Positions 61,650 to 64,000 of a DNA stretch of 64,000 nucleotides are shown here, in pieces. The stretch comes from Ralstonia pickettii DTP0602 (lineage in GTDB: Bacteria > Pseudomonadota > Gammaproteobacteria > Burkholderiales > Burkholderiaceae), in NCBI GenBank assembly GCA_000471925.1, contig CP006668.1, positions 1,674,001 to 1,738,000 on the forward strand. The letters are read 5' to 3'. The position numbers and the translations under genes were made by a program. The notes under the pieces were generated by a model that was not told the origin of the DNA, made no database searches, and worked only from the letters and a program-made list of their open reading frames with translations. The stretch's first letter is position 1. Each line of letters begins with the position of its first letter.

Positions 61650-62627
61650 ATGAAGCGAATCCATATCGCTGCAGCAACCCTACTGGCCATGGCAACCATG
61701 GTCGCCACAGCGCCGGCGTATAGCGGCAGCGCATACCCGAGCAAGCCGGTCACGCTGATCGTGCCCAGCGCGCCGGCCGGCTCGACCGATATCGTGGCGC
61801 GCCTGATCGGCGAACAGCTCCAGGCCGCGCTGGGGCAGCCGGTGGTCGTCGACAACCGGCCCGGCGCCAGCGGCAATATCGGCACCGAGGCGGTCGCACG
61901 GGCCGCCCCCGACGGGTACACGCTGCTGCTCCAGTATTCCGGCTACCACGTCGGCAATCCGGCGCTGTTCCCGCAGATCCGCTGGAAACCGTCCGGCTTT
62001 GCGCCGGTAGCGCTGGTCATGCGCGCACCGCACGTCATTGCGGTCAGTTCGAAGCTCCCGGCGAAGTCGCTGAAGGAGTTGGTGGACTATGGCAAGTCGA
62101 ATGGCAAGGGGCTGTTCTACGCGTCGTCCGGCAATGGCTCGATCCAGCATATCGCCGGCGAGATGTTTGGCCGCCAGACCAAGGTCCCGATGACGCACGT
62201 GCCGTACAAGGGCGCCGGGCCGGTCGTCACCGACCTGATCAGCGGGCAGGTCGATATGTTCATCACCACGCCGCCGAGCGTCATCAGCCATGTGCAGGCC
62301 GGCAAGATCAAGGCGCTTGCCTACGCCGGGCCGAAGCGCCATCCCTCGCTACCCAACGTGCCGACCACCGCGGAGGCCGGCCTGCCGGGGTATGAGGTCG
62401 AGTCCTGGTTCGCGCTGTTCGCCCCGGCCAACACGCCCCCGGCCATCGTCGAGCGGCTGTCGCAGGAGGTGAAGAAGATCGTGGCCAGCGATGCCTACAA
62501 GAAGAAGGTCGAGGAGCAAGGCGCCTTCGCTGCCTACATGGGGCCGCAGGAGCTGGGCAGGTTTGTCGACCAGGAACTGGCGACCTGGGCAAAGGTGGTC
62601 AAGGACTCCAATATTCGCGCGGACTGA
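61650..62627 (+). CDS. Bug-family tripartite tricarboxylate transporter binding protein (3)
   Basis: A 325-residue periplasmic binding protein. Signal peptide HIAAATLLAMATMVATAPAYS; mature start AYPSKPVTLIVPSAPAGSTDIVARLIGE, then VVDNRPGASGNIGTEAVARAAPDGYTLLL and LPNVPTTAEAGLPGYEV, all standard Bug blocks. The start is the ATG after GGAGACACAACC. It is the last gene of the CoA-transferase operon, 95 bp after the VOC gene, so it probably captures the operon's substrate acid. Confidence 0.92.
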   Translation: MKRIHIAAATLLAMATMVATAPAYSGSAYPSKPVTLIVPSAPAGSTDIVARLIGEQLQAALGQPVVVDNRPGASGNIGTEAVARAAPDGYTLLLQYSGYHVGNPALFPQIRWKPSGFAPVALVMRAPHVIAVSSKLPAKSLKELVDYGKSNGKGLFYASSGNGSIQHIAGEMFGRQTKVPMTHVPYKGAGPVVTDLISGQVDMFITTPPSVISHVQAGKIKALAYAGPKRHPSLPNVPTTAEAGLPGYEVESWFALFAPANTPPAIVERLSQEVKKIVASDAYKKKVEEQGAFAAYMGPQELGRFVDQELATWAKVVKDSNIRAD

Positions 62628-62754
62628 ACCCTGGCTTTTCTTGGGAGAACGGCGAACCAAAGTGCCGGATACGGTTCGCCGGACCGGCGGGCTGCCGTTC
62701 GAATCGGTGGCCAGGTACTACAATGTGCGCATATAAGAAGAAGGGCCTTCCTTC

Positions 62755-64000
62755 GTGCGCCACATGATCCACTTTCCCGCTCGCAGACCCTTTTACCGCC
62801 CGGCGTCCCTCATTGTCGCCGCCAGCCTTGTCCTCGTATGCATGATCGCCGCCATGGGCGGGCTCGCCCTGGTGCAGATGCGCCGGGATGCACTGGACAA
62901 TGCCAGCGAAGCGTCCGCCAACCTGGCGCTGACGCTGGAGCGCAGCATCACGCGCAACCTGCAGATCCACGCACTGGCGATTGGCGGGGTGGTCGAGGCC
63001 CTGCACGATCCGTCGATCATGGCGCTGGCCCCGGGGCTGCGCCAGCGCCTGCTGTTCGACCGGTCCATCAACGCCGAAGACGTGGGCTCGTTGCTGGTCA
63101 CCGATGCCAATGGCAACCTCATGTTCGATTCGCACCAGTGGCCGCCGCGTCCGGTCAACGTGGCCGACCGCGATTACTTCCAGGCGCATCGCAACGGCAT
63201 TGACGCCGGCCTGTTCCTGAGCCGGCCGTTCCAGCCGCGCCTGACGCCGGAGAACAAGTCCATCGGCATCAGCCGCCGGTTCTCCGCGCCGGATGGCAGC
63301 TTTGCCGGCATCGTCGTCGGCACCTTGCGACTGAACTACTTCCGCAAGCTGTTCGACGGCGTGAGCCTTGGCCCGGGCGGCACGCTGACGCTGGTGCGCA
63401 CCGACGGGCCCATCATCATGCGGCGTCCCTATGACGCGGCCTCGATCGGACGCGACATCTCCGGCAGCCCTTCGTTCGCCCCGCTGCTGCATGGCACGCA
63501 AGGTTCGTATATCGGCGTCGCCGCGGTGGACGGCGTGCAGCGCCTCTACAGCTTCAGGCGTATCCCGGGCTACCCGCTGATCGTCGTGGTGGGGCGTGCC
63601 ACCGACGACGTGCTGGCTCCCTGGTATCGCCGCGCGTGGCTCTTTGCATCCCTGATTGGCGCCATGGACGCGGCCATCATTGCGCTGTCGGTGCTGCTGT
63701 CGCGCCAGTGGCGCCGCCGCGTCGACATGGAAGAACACCTGCGCTGGATGGTCAACACCGATGGCCTGACCGGGCTGGGCAGCCGGCGCGCGCTCGACGA
63801 CGCCGCCGACGTGGAATGGCGGCGCGCGCGGCGGCACTGCGAGCCGCTGTCGCTGTTGATGCTGGACGTCGACCACTTCAAGCAGTTCAACGACCGGTAT
63901 GGGCACCAGGCCGGCGACGACGCCCTGGCCGCGGTCGGCGCCTGCATCCAGCGGCACGTGCGGCGCCCCGGCGACTATGCGGGCCGCTATGGCGGCGAAG
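62755..64000 (+). CDS. Diguanylate cyclase with periplasmic sensor domain (3' end outside window)
   Basis: The frame is open to the right edge. It has a first membrane segment ([23 protein letters not shown], about 16-40), a periplasmic PAS/Cache-type sensor region ([12 protein letters not shown] ... [21 protein letters not shown]) and a second membrane segment near 290 ([20 protein letters not shown]). The GGDEF domain starts at [16 protein letters not shown], with [21 protein letters not shown], and the window ends in GRYGGE, the first residues of the active-site GGEEF motif. It makes cyclic di-GMP in response to an extracytoplasmic signal. The GTG at 62755 has a GAAGG site 11 bp upstream; the ATG at 62764 is an alternative. 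Confidence 0.92.
   Translation, partial: MRHMIHFPARRPFYRPASLIVAASLVLVCMIAAMGGLALVQMRRDALDNASEASANLALTLERSITRNLQIHALAIGGVVEALHDPSIMALAPGLRQRLLFDRSINAEDVGSLLVTDANGNLMFDSHQWPPRPVNVADRDYFQAHRNGIDAGLFLSRPFQPRLTPENKSIGISRRFSAPDGSFAGIVVGTLRLNYFRKLFDGVSLGPGGTLTLVRTDGPIIMRRPYDAASIGRDISGSPSFAPLLHGTQGSYIGVAAVDGVQRLYSFRRIPGYPLIVVVGRATDDVLAPWYRRAWLFASLIGAMDAAIIALSVLLSRQWRRRVDMEEHLRWMVNTDGLTGLGSRRALDDAADVEWRRARRHCEPLSLLMLDVDHFKQFNDRYGHQAGDDALAAVGACIQRHVRRPGDYAGRYGGE

Noticed and set aside
62599..63957. Open frame of 452 codons on the minus strand near the right edge
   Set aside because: It lies opposite the diguanylate cyclase, whose GGDEF and sensor motifs are unmistakable.

Overview
The window looks like a high-GC beta-proteobacterial replicon of the Cupriavidus/Ralstonia type. 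The best evidence is the fructose module frcR-frcA-frcC-frcB-zwf-pgi-frcK at 42.0-51.2 kb, in the order known from the second chromosome of Cupriavidus necator. It is supported by several Bug-family (tripartite tricarboxylate transporter) binding proteins, an OXA-type class D beta-lactamase and an Anr/FNR-type low-oxygen stress cluster. The assignment rests on recognised gene order and families; no search was run.

Layout. 0-1.6 kb: 3' part of a molybdenum hydroxylase large subunit. 1.7-5.3 kb: low-oxygen stress cluster (two universal stress proteins, an Hsp20, and a phosphoribosyltransferase/hydrolase fusion) with two FNR-like boxes between the divergent halves. 5.3-6.5 kb: DAHP synthase, with an intrinsic terminator just in front of its start. 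6.6-29.6 kb: an exopolysaccharide/capsule locus. Its right part is orderly: the wbpA-wbpB-wbpD-wbpE set for UDP-GlcNAc(3NAc)A, a Wzx flippase, a glycosyltransferase, a Wzy-like polymerase, a FemAB-like acyltransferase, a secreted protein and a divergent Wzc kinase. Its left part (8-20 kb) is a patchwork of a large duplication, with decayed genes, an IS6-type transposase remnant and an A/T-rich gene for a metallo-beta-lactamase-fold/Rieske protein. 30-31 kb: Ohr and a secreted repeat protein. 31.2-35.2 kb: a two-component system and a thioredoxin-like/hydrolase pair. 35.3-41.8 kb: frameshifted fimbrial adhesin, M23 peptidase, small zinc-ribbon protein, unknown 554-residue protein, OXA beta-lactamase and small lipoproteins. 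42-51.2 kb: fructose uptake and entry into the Entner-Doudoroff route. 51.3-52.5 kb: an orphan antitoxin-like regulator and a beta-barrel-like protein. 53-57.8 kb: alternating RraA-type and Bug-type genes with a divergent LysR regulator. 57.8-62.6 kb: second LysR regulator divergent from CoA-transferase, HMG-CoA-lyase-like, VOC and Bug genes. 62.7 kb to the end: a diguanylate cyclase cut by the window edge.

How the parts work together. The fructose operon imports fructose (FrcBCA), phosphorylates it (FrcK), isomerises it (Pgi) and oxidises it (Zwf), under a ROK-family regulator with a perfect 19-bp palindrome in front of it. The polysaccharide locus makes a diacetamido uronic acid nucleotide sugar, assembles repeat units and exports them by the Wzx/Wzy/Wzc route. 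No Wza, Wzb or initiating phosphoglycosyltransferase lies in the window. The most unusual element is the MBL-Rieske protein. Its architecture resembles the N-acetyl-to-N-glycolyl sugar hydroxylases CMAH and NamH, which suggests an oxidative tailoring step on an N-acetylated sugar of this polymer. The two-component system at 31-33 kb has a TGTAT-N5-TGTAT direct repeat next to its own promoter and another copy upstream of the secreted repeat protein, which suggests a small regulon.
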